64,000 bases of DNA from Bacteroides gallinarum DSM 18171 = JCM 13658 (GTDB taxonomy: Bacteria; Bacteroidota; Bacteroidia; Bacteroidales; Bacteroidaceae), in assembly GCF_000374365.1 (NCBI RefSeq), contig NZ_KB894115.1:310001-374000 (forward strand). The letters are read 5' to 3'. The translations under genes and the position numbers were made by a program. The notes below the pieces were generated by a model, which saw only the letters and a list, made by a program, of their open reading frames with translations, was not told where the DNA came from and searched no databases. This document shows positions 18,298 to 26,891 of the stretch, piece by piece (within the stretch, counting starts at the first letter, position 1; every line of letters starts with the position of its first letter).

Positions 18298-19275
18298 TTA
18301 CAGCAGGCCGGCAATCTTGTCGAAGATGCGGTACAACTCCTCCTTCGTCTCCGCCCGTAACATGGCGATGCGTGTGTCCCGGAAGTTGGGAATACCCTTG
18401 AACAGCGGACTGGCAGCCAGGTGGCGGCGTACGTGCAGGATGCCTCTCCGTTCGTCCAGCAGCTTTACGCTGTCTTCCACTTCCTGCCGGAGTACGTTCA
18501 GCTTCCATTCGGAACTGAGCGGGGGCATCTCCTCGCCTGTCTCTAAGTAGTGTTTCACTTCTTTGAATATCCAGGGGCGGCCGAAGCTGGCACGGCCTAT
18601 CATTACGGCGTCCACTCCGTAGCGGTCGAAACATTCTTTGGCTCTCTGGGGGGTGGTGACGTCGCCGTTGCCGATAATGGGGATGTGCATGCGGGGGTTG
18701 TTCTTCACTTCGCCGATTAAAGTCCAGTCCGCCTCGCCGGTGTACATCTGGGCACGGGTACGGCCGTGTATGGTCAGGGCGGAGATGCCGCAGTCTTGCA
18801 ACCGTTCTGCCAGGTCTACGATAATCTTGTTGCCGGCATCCCAGCCGAGGCGGGTTTTTACGGTGACGGGTATTTTTACTGCGTCTGCTACGGCACGGGT
18901 TATCTCCAGCATCTTGGGGATGTTCTGCAACATCCCGGCTCCGGCTCCCTTGCCGGCTACGCGCTTCACGGGGCATCCGAAGTTGATGTCCAGGGTATCC
19001 GGGTGCGCCTGTTCCACAATCCGTGCCGCTTCTACCATGGTGTCCGTGTCTTTGCCGTATATCTGTATGGCTACGGGACGCTCTTCGTCGCTGATGTTCA
19101 GCTTCTGTTCGGTCTTGCTTACGGAGCGTACCAGTGCGTCGCTCGATACGAATTCGGTATATACCATGTCTGCCCCGAAATGTTTGCACATCAGGCGGAA
19201 AGCCGGGTCGGTGACATCTTCCATAGGGGCGAGCAGTATGGGGTACTTGCCGAGGTCTATATCTTTAATCTTCAT
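18298..19275 (-). CDS. dusB: tRNA-dihydrouridine synthase B
   Basis: A 325-aa FMN-dependent enzyme reducing uridines in the tRNA D-loop. It starts LLAPMEDVTDPAFRLMCKHFGADMVYTEFVSS, and the catalytic Cys lies in DINFGCPVKRVAGKGAGAGML. Flavin/RNA-binding HGRTRAQMYTGEADW and GNGDV and MIGRASFGRPWIF follow, all in DusB order. A promoter box (19296-19303) lies 20 bp before the ATG. It is divergent from the U32 peptidase operon. The long opposite-frame readings over this gene are shadows. Confidence 0.93.
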   Translation of the reverse strand: MKIKDIDLGKYPILLAPMEDVTDPAFRLMCKHFGADMVYTEFVSSDALVRSVSKTEQKLNISDEERPVAIQIYGKDTDTMVEAARIVEQAHPDTLDINFGCPVKRVAGKGAGAGMLQNIPKMLEITRAVADAVKIPVTVKTRLGWDAGNKIIVDLAERLQDCGISALTIHGRTRAQMYTGEADWTLIGEVKNNPRMHIPIIGNGDVTTPQRAKECFDRYGVDAVMIGRASFGRPWIFKEVKHYLETGEEMPPLSSEWKLNVLRQEVEDSVKLLDERRGILHVRRHLAASPLFKGIPNFRDTRIAMLRAETKEELYRIFDKIAGLL

Positions 19276-19295
19276 AATCTAACGGGATTTGCCTG

Positions 19296-19303
19296 CAAAA
19301 GTA
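19296..19303 (-). promoter_or_regulatory. Promoter -7 box for dusB
   Basis: Reads TACTTTTG on the minus strand, 20 bases before the dusB ATG. It is back to back with the rightward box at 19316-19323. Confidence 0.55.
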
Positions 19304-19315
19304 CGGAAAAAAGCC

Positions 19316-19323
19316 TACCTTTG
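19316..19323 (+). promoter_or_regulatory. Promoter -7 box for the U32-thioesterase-dprA operon
   Basis: TACCTTTG on the plus strand, giving a leader of about 85 nt before the ATG at 19417. Confidence 0.5.
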
Positions 19324-19416
19324 CACATAAGTTTATAGTGAAAAGTATAAAGCGGTGGATAATGATGTACTTACAGGTCTGTCTCTTCCCCTTTTTCAAT
19401 TCTTAATCTTTAATTA

Positions 19417-20709
19417 ATGCTTATGCCCTCTATCAGTGATTTCGAGATTATGGCGCCGGTAGGCTCGCGCGAATCTTTGGCGGCTGCTATCCAGGCAGGT
19501 GCGGATTCTATTTATTTCGGTATCGAAAATCTGAATATGCGTGCCCGTTCGGCAAATACGTTTACAATAGATGATTTGCGCGAGATAGCTCGTACCTGCG
19601 ACGAGCACGGCATGAAAAGCTATCTTACGGTGAATACCATTATATATGACAACGATATTCCGTTGATGCGTACCATTGTGGATGCGGCGAAGGCGGCAGG
19701 CATTTCGGCGGTGATTGCGGCGGATGTGGCGGTGATGAGCTATGCCCGGCAGATAGGGCAGGAGGTGCATCTGTCTACCCAATTGAACATTTCGAATGTG
19801 GAGGCGCTGCGTTTCTATGCCCAATTTGCCGATGTGGTGGTGCTGGCGCGCGAGCTGAATCTGGAACAGGTGGCGGAAATCTACCGTCATATCTGCGAGG
19901 AGAATATCTGTGGTCCGGGCGGCGAACGGATACGTATCGAGATGTTCTGTCACGGTGCTTTATGTATGGCGGTATCGGGCAAGTGTTACCTCTCCCTGCA
20001 CGAGATGAACCATTCTGCCAATAGGGGAGCTTGCATGCAGGTGTGCCGCCGCTCTTATACCGTACGCGATAAGGAGACGGATGTGGAGCTGGATATAGAC
20101 AACCAGTACATTATGTCGCCCAAAGACCTGAAAACCATTCACTTTATGAACAAAATGCTGGATGCCGGCGTGCGTGTGTTCAAGATTGAAGGGCGTGCCC
20201 GCGGCCCGGAGTACGTACGTACCGTAGTGGAGTGTTATAAGGAGGCTATCCGTTCGTATGTGGACGGTACGTTTACCGACGAGAAGATAGCTGCGTGGGA
20301 CGAGCGCCTGAAAACGGTCTTTAACCGCGGCTTCTGGGACGGCTATTACTTGGGACAGCGCCTGGGCGAATGGACCCGGAATTACGGCTCTGCCGCCACC
20401 GAGCGCAAGATTTACGTAGGCAAGGGTATCCGCTATTTCTCGAATATCGGTGTGGCGGAGTTCTTGGTGGAAGCTGCCGAAATCAACGTAGGCGACAAGC
20501 TGCTGATAACGGGACCTACAACGGGAGCCGTATTTACTACATTGGAAGAGGCGCGCGTGGATTTGAAACCCGTACAGACCGTGAGGAAGGGAGAACATTT
20601 CTCAATGAAGGCGGACAAAATACGTCCCAGCGACAAACTCTACAAACTGGTTTCCGTAGAGGAACTGAAGAAGTTCAAAGGTTTGGATATAGAGAACAAG
20701 CGCGGTTAA
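19417..20709 (+). CDS. U32-family peptidase-like protein (tRNA/rRNA hydroxylation type)
   Basis: A 430-aa member of the U32 family. The signature EMFCHGALCMAVSGKCYLSLHEMNHSANRGACMQVCRR carries the conserved Cys residues that ligate a cofactor in relatives such as TrhP and RlhA, which promote 5-hydroxylation of uridine or cytidine in RNA. Hence a role in RNA modification is more likely than proteolysis, by family analogy. The N-terminal TIM-barrel-like part starts EIMAPVGSRESLAAAIQAGADSIYFG. It is first in a plus-strand group with the thioesterase and dprA genes. Confidence 0.85.
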   Translation: MLMPSISDFEIMAPVGSRESLAAAIQAGADSIYFGIENLNMRARSANTFTIDDLREIARTCDEHGMKSYLTVNTIIYDNDIPLMRTIVDAAKAAGISAVIAADVAVMSYARQIGQEVHLSTQLNISNVEALRFYAQFADVVVLARELNLEQVAEIYRHICEENICGPGGERIRIEMFCHGALCMAVSGKCYLSLHEMNHSANRGACMQVCRRSYTVRDKETDVELDIDNQYIMSPKDLKTIHFMNKMLDAGVRVFKIEGRARGPEYVRTVVECYKEAIRSYVDGTFTDEKIAAWDERLKTVFNRGFWDGYYLGQRLGEWTRNYGSAATERKIYVGKGIRYFSNIGVAEFLVEAAEINVGDKLLITGPTTGAVFTTLEEARVDLKPVQTVRKGEHFSMKADKIRPSDKLYKLVSVEELKKFKGLDIENKRG

Positions 20710-20755
20710 CTATTGGGTAGTAGACAGCAGATAGTCAAATAATAAATGTCTCATA

Positions 20756-21163
20756 ATGAATTATATCTATGAATTGCAGATGAAGGTGCGCGACTACGAG
20801 TGCGACCTGCAGGGCATCGTCAACAATGCCAACTACCAGCATTACCTGGAGCATACGCGGCACGAGTTCCTGGCGAGTACGGGCATCGGCTTCGCCGCGC
20901 TCCACGAGCAGGGGGTAGACCCGGTGGTGGCGCGAATCAATATGGCTTTCAAGACGCCGCTGAAAAGCGGCGATGAGTTCGTGTCGAAGCTGGCAATGAG
21001 GAAAGAGGGCATCAAGTATGTGTTCTATCAGGATATTTTCCGGAAAAGCGATAATAAGGTAGCCATTAAGGCGGTGGTTGAAACGGTATGTGTGGTGAAC
21101 GGACGTTTAAGCGACAGCGAGTTATTCGATAACGTCTTTGCCCCTTACCTCGGTCATGAGTGA
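20756..21163 (+). CDS. Acyl-CoA thioesterase (4HBT hotdog family)
   Basis: A 135-aa hotdog-fold protein of the YbgC/4-hydroxybenzoyl-CoA thioesterase type. The active-site motif is YECDLQGIVNNANYQHYLEHTRHEFL, with the catalytic Asp at about residue 16. Such proteins hydrolyse acyl-CoAs in the cytosol; the substrate is unknown. Its last 8 bases overlap the start of dprA (CATGAGTGA), so the two are translationally coupled. Confidence 0.85.
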   Translation: MNYIYELQMKVRDYECDLQGIVNNANYQHYLEHTRHEFLASTGIGFAALHEQGVDPVVARINMAFKTPLKSGDEFVSKLAMRKEGIKYVFYQDIFRKSDNKVAIKAVVETVCVVNGRLSDSELFDNVFAPYLGHE

Positions 21164-22274
21164 CGACGAACGTCTTTGCAGCATAGCTCTTACGCTTTGT
21201 CCCGGTATAGGGCATATCGGGGCAAAACGTCTGGTAGACGGTGCGGGAAGCGCTGCCGACGTTTTCAGGCGGCGCAGGGAGCTGCCGGAGCTTCTGCCCG
21301 GAATATCTCCTTCTGTGGTTACCGCCCTCGACTGTCCGGCGGCTTTTCTCCGTGCCGGGCGCGAAATGGAGTTCGTAGAGAAGAACCGCCTGGCTTGCCT
21401 GACTTTGATAGATGAGGCTTATCCCTCGCGCCTGCGGGAATGCGAGGATGCTCCGCTTGTCTTGTTCTTCAAGGGAAATGCAGATTTCAATCGCCTGCAT
21501 GTTGTCAATATGGTAGGTACACGCCGTGCAACAGACTATGGCAAGCAGTTTTGTGCGGATTTCGTGCGCGACTTGTCCGTCCTTCTTCCCGATGTATTGG
21601 TGGTGAGCGGGCTTGCTTACGGCATCGATATCCATGCGCACCGTGCCGCCCTGGCAAACAATGTTTCCACGGTTGCCGTACTGGCTCACGGGCTAGACCG
21701 CATCTACCCCTTTGTGCATCGCAAAACGGCGGTCGATATGTTGGCAAACGGCGGCCTGCTTACCGAATTCCTTACCGGAACCAATCCGGACAAGTATAAC
21801 TTTGTCAGTCGTAATCGCATCGTAGCGGGAATGTGCGACGCGACGGTCGTCGTGGAATCTGCCGCCAAAGGCGGTTCTTTGATTACCGCAGATTTGGCCG
21901 GAGGGTATCACCGCGACTGTTTTACTGTTCCCGGGCGGGTAGGCGATGTCGCGTCTGTGGGTTGCAACCGGCTGATACAAGACAATAAGGCAGCGCTTAT
22001 ACAGAATGCCGGAGACTTTGTGAAGGCAATGGGCTGGGCGGAAGCAGCGAGCCCGTCCGGGGCGACGGGTGTTCAGCGCGACTTGTTCCCGGGACTGACG
22101 GAGGAGGAAGAAATGGTGGTGCGCATATTGGCACGCCGGGGAGATGTGCATATCAATGTGCTCGTTGTGGAGGCGGATATTCCCGTAGGACGCATGAGCG
22201 CCTTGCTTTTTGGGCTGGAGATGAAGGGGCTGGTAAGGACGCTGGTCGGAGGGATGTACCGTTTGCTGGCATAA
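21156..22274 (+). CDS. dprA: DNA-processing protein DprA
   Basis: A 372-aa DprA/Smf protein that binds single-stranded DNA and loads RecA during uptake of DNA. An N-terminal helix-hairpin-helix-like part (LTLCPGIGHIGAKRLVDGAGS) precedes the Rossmann fold with MVGTRRATDYG, VVSGLAYGIDIHAHRAAL and SRNRIVAGM...VVESAAKGGSLITA. The C-terminus is a winged helix (DVHINVLVVEADIPVGRMSALLFGLEMKGLV). I chose the ATG at 21156 (MSDDER), which overlaps the thioesterase stop. It is the end of its operon. Confidence 0.92.
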   Translation: MSDDERLCSIALTLCPGIGHIGAKRLVDGAGSAADVFRRRRELPELLPGISPSVVTALDCPAAFLRAGREMEFVEKNRLACLTLIDEAYPSRLRECEDAPLVLFFKGNADFNRLHVVNMVGTRRATDYGKQFCADFVRDLSVLLPDVLVVSGLAYGIDIHAHRAALANNVSTVAVLAHGLDRIYPFVHRKTAVDMLANGGLLTEFLTGTNPDKYNFVSRNRIVAGMCDATVVVESAAKGGSLITADLAGGYHRDCFTVPGRVGDVASVGCNRLIQDNKAALIQNAGDFVKAMGWAEAASPSGATGVQRDLFPGLTEEEEMVVRILARRGDVHINVLVVEADIPVGRMSALLFGLEMKGLVRTLVGGMYRLLA

Positions 22275-22338
22275 AAAAAAGGAGTACCGCCGTACTCCAA
22301 CCTTTGTTAACCTTAAATCTAATACTATGAAAAAAATC
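22273..22338 (-). ncRNA. Candidate small RNA with own promoter and terminator
   Basis: On the minus strand a promoter (TTTG complement at 22373-22376, 20-base spacer, TACATTTG complement at 22345-22352) is followed about 60 bases later by a perfect intrinsic terminator: arms at 22281-22287 and 22292-22298 (GGAGTAC/GTACTCC, loop of 4) and then eight T. This predicts an RNA of about 65 nt, antisense in orientation to dprA but ending just past its stop. There is no ORF of note on this strand. The tight promoter-terminator spacing is the main evidence. Confidence 0.6.
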
Positions 22339-22344
22339 ACGTAG

Positions 22345-22376
22345 CAAATGTAGGATTTCTCCCGGTATCTTCCAAA
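22345..22376 (-). promoter_or_regulatory. Promoter of the candidate small RNA
   Basis: Minus strand TTTG, 20 bases, TACATTTG: a near-ideal Bacteroides promoter with no downstream leftward protein gene. Confidence 0.6.
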
Positions 22377-22495
22377 TATTTATTCTTTTCGGAAATTCTT
22401 TTAATTTTCTTTCACGGATATTTACTGTTTTCGTACACGATTTGACATTGTGTCTTAAATAAAAGGCTTATGCTGACTATATGATAATTATTTGT

Positions 22496-22533
22496 CGGGC
22501 AGGGAATGCCCGTATCATTCCTTCGGATACGGG
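22496..22533 (+). promoter_or_regulatory. Two overlapping, mutually exclusive hairpins
   Basis: CGGGCA/TGCCCG (22496-22501, 22507-22512) overlaps CCCGTATC/GATACGGG (22509-22516, 22526-22533). The second hairpin is followed by a T-rich tract (22534-22549). This resembles a terminator/antiterminator pair ahead of the fimbrial operon, although I could not find a promoter just upstream. Confidence 0.35.
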
Positions 22534-22656
22534 GTGTTCTTCCTTTTTGTCCGTACCGGAACTTGCATAAGTTGCGAAAAGCTTCCAATCGTTTCACAGA
22601 ACCTGCCAGAGCTCTAAAAGAGTTGGATTTTCCGTATTTTATTAATTTTAATAGTT

Positions 22657-22664
22657 TACTTTTG
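22657..22664 (+). promoter_or_regulatory. Promoter -7 box for the fimbrial operon
   Basis: TACTTTTG, placing transcription start near 22671. That makes ATG 22685 or 22688 a better start for the first gene than ATG 22670. Confidence 0.45.
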
Positions 22665-22684
22665 ATTGCATGCAACGCAAAGAT

Positions 22685-23668
22685 ATGATGAACCGCATCG
22701 ATATAACAGTTCTTGTGATACTCTTTTTTTTGATGTCGGGGAGGGTATATATGCGGGCAGGTGCGTTGACGCCTGTAAATGGTGCGGCGCAAAATACGGT
22801 TGCCGTGGCGGATGAGTGGGAGGAGACTTATCGTTGGGTACTTGCCGATGCGGATGTACCGGACAGGGAGGAGGTTCTGATGCTGATTCGGCATCATTAC
22901 GGGAATTTCGGCAGGCTGGAGGAGTTGTTGCACTATCTGGACGGAGGTGCGGCGTATGCTTATTTGTCTCAGTCCGTTTTTCCGCGGATAGGCAGGTATG
23001 CTGTAAGAGCCGGGGAACTTGCTGCAACGGAAATGCGGGTGGCTCCCGGGAGGGTGCTGCCGGCGGCGGAAAGGGTTACTGTGGAAATGAATGCCGTGCA
23101 AGTTATTCCGTCCGTTCCGGGAATTGCGGGGCGGGATGTCCGTGCGTCGCAGGGTGTCGTTATAGCTTTGAAGAATAATATACTGTATGATTTGGTGCTG
23201 GCTCCGAATGTGGAGGTGGAACTTTCGATAGGACGGAGGTGGTCTTTGAATACCGAATATAAGTGCCCCTGGTGGCTGAACAGCAGACACGATTTCTGTT
23301 ATCAGCTTCTTTCGGGAGGTATGGAAGTTCGTTACTGGTTGGGCAACAGACGAGTGCGCAATAGGCTGACAGGGTATTTCCTGGGGGCGTATACGGAGGG
23401 TGGAGCGTACGATTTCCAGTTGAAGGAGGAGAACGGCGTCCGGGGCAGGTATTACATGGCTTCGGGGCTGACCTGTGGATATGCCCGCCGGATTGCCGGA
23501 TGCCTTGCTGTGGAGTTCAGTTTGGGAATAGGTTATTTGACGACGGAGTACCGTAAATATACTTCTTACAAAGGAGATTTGGTTTGGGCTAATGGCGGCC
23601 GCTATCACTTTATCGGCCCCACGAAGGCGAAGGTTTCTTTAGTGTGGCATATAAAGGCAGGGAGATGA
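22685..23668 (+). CDS. DUF3575-family protein of a fimbrial locus
   Basis: About 327 aa. A signal peptide (ITVLVILFFLMSG) leads into a poorly conserved N-terminal half and a C-terminal DUF3575 beta-barrel-like domain (ALKNNILYDLVLAPNVEVELSIGRRWSLNTEYKCPWW ... GLTCGYARRIAGCLAVEFSLGIGYLTTEY). DUF3575 proteins usually accompany DUF5119 and fimbrillin genes in Bacteroides and are probably outer-membrane. The start is 22685 or 22688, since the promoter box excludes the ATG at 22670. Its stop overlaps the next start (ATGA). Confidence 0.8.
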   Translation: MMNRIDITVLVILFFLMSGRVYMRAGALTPVNGAAQNTVAVADEWEETYRWVLADADVPDREEVLMLIRHHYGNFGRLEELLHYLDGGAAYAYLSQSVFPRIGRYAVRAGELAATEMRVAPGRVLPAAERVTVEMNAVQVIPSVPGIAGRDVRASQGVVIALKNNILYDLVLAPNVEVELSIGRRWSLNTEYKCPWWLNSRHDFCYQLLSGGMEVRYWLGNRRVRNRLTGYFLGAYTEGGAYDFQLKEENGVRGRYYMASGLTCGYARRIAGCLAVEFSLGIGYLTTEYRKYTSYKGDLVWANGGRYHFIGPTKAKVSLVWHIKAGR

Positions 23669-24630
23669 ATGCAGTGAAGAAGGTAGGATATGGTTTGCTG
23701 ATGTTTCTGTCCTGCCTGTCGGCGGCAGTGCTGTCGGGATGTGGTTTCCGGGAAGTACTGGACGATTATCCTGTCAGCGGTGTACAGATAGTGCTGGACT
23801 GGACGGATGTTACGGAGAAGCTGCCGGAGACGGTGCGGGTGATATTTTATCCGAAAGATGCCGAAGGGCGGAAGGTGGAAGGCTACCTGCCTGCCACAGG
23901 CGGGGAGATGAGAGTGCCTCCCGGCAACTATGCAGTGGTCGCCTATAATTACGATACGGAGAGTGTCTGTATAAAGGATGATGAGAGTTACGAGACTATC
24001 AGGGCTTATACGGAGCCGTGCACGGGCATAGATACGGGAGAGGATATGGTTTGGTCGCCGGACGAACTTTATGTAGCGGCATCGGACGATGTGGAGGTAA
24101 TGAAAAGCGAAACGGTTGTCCCGATGAAACTGAAGCCGGAACGGGCGGTAAGCAGTTATTCGTTCGGCATAAAGGTGAACGGTATGGAGAATATAGCAGC
24201 TATCGTGTGCCATGCCAGCGGATTGAACGGGGAGTATTTTCTCGGTAAGAGGAGGTGCATACCCGCCGGGGCGCCTGTCTGTGTGGAGACTGCTTGTAAG
24301 GACGGAATGTTGCGAGGGCGTTTCTCGCATTTCATAAGCCCGGAAAGTGCTGTTACACGTGCAGATAACCCGGTGGTACTGATGATTAAGATTATCAGGG
24401 TGGATACGCGGGTACAGAAGGTGGAGGTGGATATTGGCGATTTGATAATGCCTCCGCTCCCCGGCGGAGAGGAGATGCCGCCTGCTCCCGGTAGGGAGAT
24501 ACCTATTGAAGTGCCTGTTCCCAACGGGCAGATTACGGTAGAGGCGACTGCGGGGGAAGGCAGCAACGGGGGTATTGACGGCGATGTGGGCGATTGGGAC
24601 GATGAAACCGATGTGGGTATTGTTGTGTAA
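23665..24630 (+). CDS. DUF5119-family lipoprotein (fimbrial anchor-type)
   Basis: A 321-aa lipoprotein with signal and lipobox LSGC (Cys26). DUF5119 follows: YPVSGVQIVLDWTDVTEKLPETVRVIFYPKDAEGRKVEGYLPATGGEMRVPPGNYAVVAYNYDTE. By position and similarity to FimB/Mfa2-type proteins it likely anchors or caps a fimbria at the cell surface. The C-terminus is rich in Pro, Gly and Asp. The ATG at 23665 overlaps the preceding stop by 4 bp. Confidence 0.82.
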   Translation: MNAVKKVGYGLLMFLSCLSAAVLSGCGFREVLDDYPVSGVQIVLDWTDVTEKLPETVRVIFYPKDAEGRKVEGYLPATGGEMRVPPGNYAVVAYNYDTESVCIKDDESYETIRAYTEPCTGIDTGEDMVWSPDELYVAASDDVEVMKSETVVPMKLKPERAVSSYSFGIKVNGMENIAAIVCHASGLNGEYFLGKRRCIPAGAPVCVETACKDGMLRGRFSHFISPESAVTRADNPVVLMIKIIRVDTRVQKVEVDIGDLIMPPLPGGEEMPPAPGREIPIEVPVPNGQITVEATAGEGSNGGIDGDVGDWDDETDVGIVV

Positions 24631-24679
24631 CGGAGAAATATGAAAGGATTGATATATTAATTAAAAAAGACAAGTGGTT

Positions 24680-25657
24680 ATGAAAAAGATTTTATGGGTG
24701 GCGCTGGCTGCCGTAGCAATGGTGAGTTGCGCTGAAAATGAAGAATTCGAATATGAAAGTACGAAGGTGGAGATAACATTTGGTACAGTGGTGAAGGCAG
24801 GTACGAAAGCGGTGGTAACTACTACCGATAACTTTACTACGTTTACCGTGAGTGCTTATAAAACGGCGGATGCAATGGGAACGGACGTACAGTTGAGTAC
24901 AGGTTTCATGGATGATGTCGAGGTAACAAAACCTGCTACGGAATGGCAGTATACGGGGACACGTTACTGGCCTGTTTCCGGCAAACTGCAATTCTTTGCC
25001 ACTTCGCCGGTACAGACTTTGGATGTTGCGACTACTGCTGGTTATCCTACATTCGACTATACCGTGAAAGCGGTTGCCGACCAGGAAGATTTGGTTGCCG
25101 CCAACGTGATAGACCAGGTTAAGTCCGAAACGGCTCTTTCCCTTCCTTTCCAGCATTTATTGACCCAGGTGAATTTTACTATTAAAGGCGATGCGGCGGA
25201 TTTTATCTACACTGTATCGAAGCTGGTGATTAAAGGTGCTAAGGATAAGGCGACTTTCACTTTCGACGGGACCAGTTCCGTAGGTGGCTGGGGCAATCTG
25301 GCAGAGTCTGCCGCAGGTGTAACGTACGAATATGCGGGTACGCCCGTGTCGGTTACTACGACTACGGCGGATACCGGTGCGTCTGCATCGTTCGAGACTT
25401 CGGGTAACGCTTTGTTTATGCTGATGCCCCAGGATTTGACGGGGGTGACCCTGGATGTTACCTATACCGCTGCGCCAACGGATAAGCCGGCTGAATATAC
25501 TTGGAACGACACGAAGGCAGTTACGCTTACGGGAAGCTGGGGAATGGGAAAGAATGTGCGTTATACACTGACGTTGACTAACAATGCCGCTCCTATCAAG
25601 TTTACTCCTAAGGTAGATGTATGGACGGATGAAAACGGAACTTCTACCGGACTGTAA
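24680..25657 (+). CDS. Fimbrillin-family lipoprotein (major shaft candidate)
   Basis: A 325-aa fimbrillin with signal and lipobox MVSC (Cys19). The N-terminal part has GTKAVVTTTDNFTTFTVSAYK, typical of the Mfa-like/P_gingi_FimA groove region, and the body is Thr/Ala/Val-rich beta structure. Such subunits are lipidated, exported and cleaved by a gingipain-like protease before donor-strand assembly; this is family knowledge. It is the third gene of the locus, and a strong terminator (25703-25751) follows. I use ATG 24680 (MKKILW) over 24674. Confidence 0.85.
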   Translation: MKKILWVALAAVAMVSCAENEEFEYESTKVEITFGTVVKAGTKAVVTTTDNFTTFTVSAYKTADAMGTDVQLSTGFMDDVEVTKPATEWQYTGTRYWPVSGKLQFFATSPVQTLDVATTAGYPTFDYTVKAVADQEDLVAANVIDQVKSETALSLPFQHLLTQVNFTIKGDAADFIYTVSKLVIKGAKDKATFTFDGTSSVGGWGNLAESAAGVTYEYAGTPVSVTTTTADTGASASFETSGNALFMLMPQDLTGVTLDVTYTAAPTDKPAEYTWNDTKAVTLTGSWGMGKNVRYTLTLTNNAAPIKFTPKVDVWTDENGTSTGL

Positions 25658-25702
25658 TTGTCCGAATACGGAAATCCTGATTCTTTTATAATACTTCAAT
25701 GT

Positions 25703-25751
25703 TTCCCCGAAAATTTCGAAAGGAGAAGTTTTCGGGGAATATCTTTTTTTT
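25703..25751 (+). terminator. Terminator of the fimbrial operon
   Basis: TTCCCCGAAAA (25703-25713) and TTTTCGGGGAA (25729-25739) form a perfect 11-bp stem followed within 4 bases by eight T. Confidence 0.85.
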
Positions 25752-25767
25752 GTCGGGTGTTTATGTT

Positions 25768-25775
25768 TATTTTTG
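25768..25775 (+). promoter_or_regulatory. Promoter -7 box for the first AraC regulator
   Basis: TATTTTTG, about 35 bases before the ATG at 25810. The longer reading frame from 25699 would start upstream of this box and within the terminator, so it is rejected. Confidence 0.55.
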
Positions 25776-25809
25776 CCGCTGCAAACAAATAGAAACATTC
25801 TGCCCCACC

Positions 25810-26703
25810 ATGTATGACTTTCCCGCTTGTGGAGCGGCCGACATCGATTGTCTGAAATGTCCCAAAGCTGTGGACAATCTCATTCTGTATGCTTCTCATG
25901 GCAGGGGTTTCCACCTTGTCGTGTCTAAGTGCGAGGATAATGTTATCATGTTTCTTCTGAAAGGCGAGGTGCTCGTCAATAGCGAGGAGTATCCCGGGGT
26001 GAGGTTGCATGCGGGTGAGTTTATCCTCCAGGCTATCGGTTCGAGGTATGAGGTTCTTGCCATGACGGATGTGGAATGCGTATGTTACCGGTTCGTACAG
26101 CCGGAATTTTTCTGCGAAGGGGGTTACCGGCATGTCGTGGAGGAGGTGGTTCCGCCCCTTATTTTCTTTCCTCTGAAAATCTGTCCCGAGTTGAATTTCT
26201 TCTTGGAGGCTTCCAAAGCTTACCTGGCGGGGGAGAAGATATGCAGGGAGCTGATGCTGTTCAAGCAGAAGGAGCTTGCCTTTATTCTGTGGCACTATTA
26301 TTCGGACTACGAGCTTTCCATGTTAGTGCACCCGCTGTCGAAGTACACCGACAGTTTTCAGTATTTCGTGCTGAAAAACTACGGCAGAGTCAAGACGGTC
26401 GAGGAACTTGCCCGCTTGGGAGGATATACGGTTACGACTTTCCGCCGCATATTTACTTCTGTATTCCACCAACCGGTGTACGAGTGGATGCAGGAGCGCA
26501 GGAAGGAAGGTATCCTCTATGACCTCCAGCAAACGGATGCTACGATTTCCGAAATCTGTTATAGGTATGGCTTCGAGTCTTTGCCTCATTTTTCTAACTT
26601 CTGCAAGAAGAATTTCGGGCTGTCTCCCCGGAGTTTAAGGAAGGGGGATGATGCGGATGCTTCGTCTTCTGTATCTCCGAGTCCTGTGCTTCAGCCTGTT
26701 TAA
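25810..26703 (+). CDS. AraC-family regulator (paralog of the 30.5-kb gene)
   Basis: A 297-aa regulator. The N-terminal region (residues 1-150) is an effector or sensor domain with cupin-like FLLKGEVLVNSEEYPGVRLHAGEFILQAIGSRYEVLA. The C-terminal HTH_18 has two helix-turn-helix parts: VEELARLGGYTVTTFRRIFTSVFHQPVYEWMQERR and ISEICYRYGFESLPHFSNFCKKNFGLSPRSLRK. Its paralog at 30530 shares the order and many motifs. It lies right after the fimbrial terminator and may control that locus, but this is position-based inference. Confidence 0.87.
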   Translation: MYDFPACGAADIDCLKCPKAVDNLILYASHGRGFHLVVSKCEDNVIMFLLKGEVLVNSEEYPGVRLHAGEFILQAIGSRYEVLAMTDVECVCYRFVQPEFFCEGGYRHVVEEVVPPLIFFPLKICPELNFFLEASKAYLAGEKICRELMLFKQKELAFILWHYYSDYELSMLVHPLSKYTDSFQYFVLKNYGRVKTVEELARLGGYTVTTFRRIFTSVFHQPVYEWMQERRKEGILYDLQQTDATISEICYRYGFESLPHFSNFCKKNFGLSPRSLRKGDDADASSSVSPSPVLQPV

Positions 26704-26825
26704 GGTGGTTCTTGCCGAGGCGGTTTTTCTTATATTTCTTGTCTGGAGCGGTTTTACTGTAGTTTTGCTGTGGTTTTGTCGTGTTGGGTTCTGTGCTTCT
26801 ATTTCCGGACTTCTTGTATAATAAC

Positions 26826-26861
26826 AATAACTCCCCTGCCGGTTCCGGCAGAGGAGTTATT
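26826..26861. terminator. Bidirectional terminator between araC-type gene and frdB
   Basis: AATAACTCC-CTGCCGG and CCGGCAG-GGAGTTATT pair with one mismatch around a 2-base loop, between the convergent regulator and frdB genes. Confidence 0.8.
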
Positions 26862-26891
26862 CGTGATATTAATCAAATGTGGAAGTACGGG

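Noticed and set aside
18026..19189. Long alternative frame over dusB and the palindromic repeats
   Set aside because: Arg/Gly/His-rich composition with no domain; dusB explains the region with clear motifs.
22412..23608. Long leftward open frame over the fimbrial genes
   Set aside because: It is antisense to the DUF3575 gene, is rich in His/Arg and Ile, and has no domain; a shadow.
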